DNA of 8,663 bases from an uncultured Porphyromonadaceae bacterium (GTDB lineage: Bacteria; Bacteroidota; Bacteroidia; Bacteroidales; Muribaculaceae): contig URZG01000079.1 of NCBI GenBank assembly GCA_900552325.1, forward strand, positions 1 through 8,663. Direction: 5' to 3'. The notes below the pieces were generated by a model, which made no database searches, was not told where the DNA came from, and worked only from the letters and a program-made list of their open reading frames with translations. Position numbers and translations under genes: made by a program. Positions 8,301-8,663 of this stretch are shown piece by piece; the stretch's first letter is position 1, and each line of letters starts with the position of its first letter.

Positions 8301-8663
8301 GCGAGGACTATTTCGAGAAAAACAACCGCGACGAATCCTTCTCCGAGCAGCTTCTCCGCTACGGGCAGCTCTTCCAACAGGCGCAGCAGGACCGTACGGC
8401 ATCTCTTTTCGGCGACATGGACCAGGAATTCAACACCGCCGGCCGGCCGCCGGTACGTTCAGCCTCTCCGTGGGTCGACGCCGTCAAGCTCGAAAAGGAG
8501 CGCGAACTGGTGGGAATGTTCCTCTCCGCACACCCGCTCGACACCTATTACATGGAGCTCAACTACGGCATGACAACGATCAAGGAACGCCTGGAGGCTC
8601 CTGTCGAAGAGGGTCGTGAACTCACTTTCGGGGGTATGGTGACACGCTTCGAAAGCCGTGCGG
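5333..8663 (+). CDS. dnaE: DNA polymerase III alpha subunit, 3' end cut by window
   Basis: This is the replicative polymerase that extends DNA at the fork. The frame is open from ATG 5333 to the right edge, giving 1110 complete codons; the C-terminal part is missing. The start is fixed by the family N-terminus FVHLHVHTQYSVLDG. The PHP domain (about 5-255) keeps all nine expected metal-ligand positions: H8, H10, D17, H42, E104, H124, C174, D251 and H253. The palm carries GPGRGSAAGS (452-461), the catalytic PDIDVDF with D496 and D498, and KMDFLGLKTL with D660, matching E. coli D401, D403 and D555. Finger motifs are AMGKK (805-809) and FNKSHA (850-855). A helix-hairpin-helix follows AAIKGVG near 930, a clamp-binding-like TASLF is at 1022-1026, and the OB fold begins near 1096. 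Two charged insertions relative to E. coli are at about 57-96 and 337-386. There is no Shine-Dalgarno sequence, and the gene has its own promoter upstream. Confidence 0.97.
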   Translation, partial: MHPFVHLHVHTQYSVLDGQASINSLVDKAMADGMPGIAITDHGNMFGIKEFFNYVNKKNGKTQGAIKDARKALDATDDPAEKSRLADEIAALEKKIFKPIFGCEVYVANESLLTHTDKDDRGRHLIILAKNEKGYHNLVKIVSRAWTEGFYSHPRTDKADIEAHKEGLIICSACLGGEIPRLIHRGEIDEAEKQVRWWKSVFGDDYYIELQRHKATVPRANHETYVIQEEVNKELIRIARKYDIKIICTNDVHFTNEEDAEAHERLICVSTGKKLADEGRMLYSKQEWMKTTEEMNAVFADLPEALENTMEILDKVETYNIDHAPIMPFFAIPEEFGTEEEYRSRLTEEDLYNEFTQDENGNVVLSREEGEKKIKKLGGYDKLYRIKFEADYLAKLAYEGAERRYGSPLSDELQERIKFELYIMKTMGFPGYFLIVQDFINVSREKLGVSVGPGRGSAAGSCVAYCLGITQIDPVKYDLLFERFLNPDRISLPDIDVDFDDDGRARVLQYVTDKYGADNVAHIITYGTMAAKSALKDVARVEGLSIPESDRLTKMIPRRMPEVNGKELKPTLSNCYQYVPEFQTEMTNPDPVVRRTLKYAGELEGNVRNIGVHACGVIICRDKISDWVPVSTAVDKLEGKLLVTQYEGRVIEETGLIKMDFLGLKTLSIIMDAVKNIEQTTGVKIDMEKIPIDDKKTYQLYCDGRTVGTFQFESAGMQKYLRELQPSTFEDLIAMNALYRPGPMDYIPEFISRKHGKTPIVYDIPVMEKYLKDTYGVTVYQEQVMLLSRLLANFTRGESDTLRKAMGKKLIEKMNHLKGKFLEGGQANGHDPQVLEKIWADWEKFASYAFNKSHATCYSWVAFQTAYLKANYPAEYMAAVLSRNRSDINKLTTFMDECKAMKIQVKGPDINESVNDFGVDSKGNIRFGLAAIKGVGDNVVSAILSVRKEGGPFKDPYDFAERVPGQYVNRRTLESLVLAGAFDCFPEIKREDYFEKNNRDESFSEQLLRYGQLFQQAQQDRTASLFGDMDQEFNTAGRPPVRSASPWVDAVKLEKERELVGMFLSAHPLDTYYMELNYGMTTIKERLEAPVEEGRELTFGGMVTRFESRA

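Noticed and set aside
1..8663. CRISPR arrays, tRNA or rRNA genes, insertion sequences, phage or defence genes
   Set aside because: No repeat-spacer pattern, RNA gene sequence, transposase-like reading frame or terminal inverted repeats were seen; nearly all of the window is taken up by susC-like, susD-like and dnaE coding sequence.

Overview
The window comes from a Bacteroidota genome, most likely a gut Bacteroidales. Three things support this: an adjacent SusC/SusD outer-membrane pair, a Bacteroidota-type promoter (-33 TTTG, -7 TAACTTTG) in front of dnaE, and start codons without Shine-Dalgarno sequences. Codons end mostly in C or G, so the genome is more GC-rich than typical Bacteroides. 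A Muribaculaceae-like or Alistipes-like member would fit, but that placement is inference.

Layout, all on the + strand: (1) bases 2-103 are the last codons of an unidentified, probably exported protein whose tail resembles a type IX secretion C-terminal sorting signal. (2) Bases 104-267 hold a long imperfect hairpin and a pyrimidine-rich leader, with no recognisable promoter. (3) Bases 268-3381 encode a complete SusC/RagA-family TonB-dependent transporter of 1037 residues. (4) Bases 3397-5192 encode its SusD/RagB-family surface lipoprotein partner, interrupted near base 3600 by a -1 frameshift that splits it into an 83-codon leader piece and a long body. (5) A strong intrinsic terminator at 5214-5246 closes the susCD unit. 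(6) A separate promoter at 5259-5290 starts dnaE, the DNA polymerase III alpha subunit, which begins at 5333 and runs off the right edge after 1110 codons.

The SusC and SusD proteins should form a lidded outer-membrane importer: SusD binds an oligosaccharide or peptide outside the cell and SusC takes it into the periplasm using TonB energy. No glycoside hydrolase, protease, SusE/F or regulator lies in the window, so the substrate cannot be named. dnaE is a housekeeping replication gene, separated from the importer by its own terminator and promoter.

I did not find a clearly new biological system. The most useful observations are the susD frameshift inside a perfect small hairpin, the promoterless structured leader of susC, a palindrome over the dnaE -7 box, and an apparently complete set of PHP metal ligands plus two charged insertions in DnaE.
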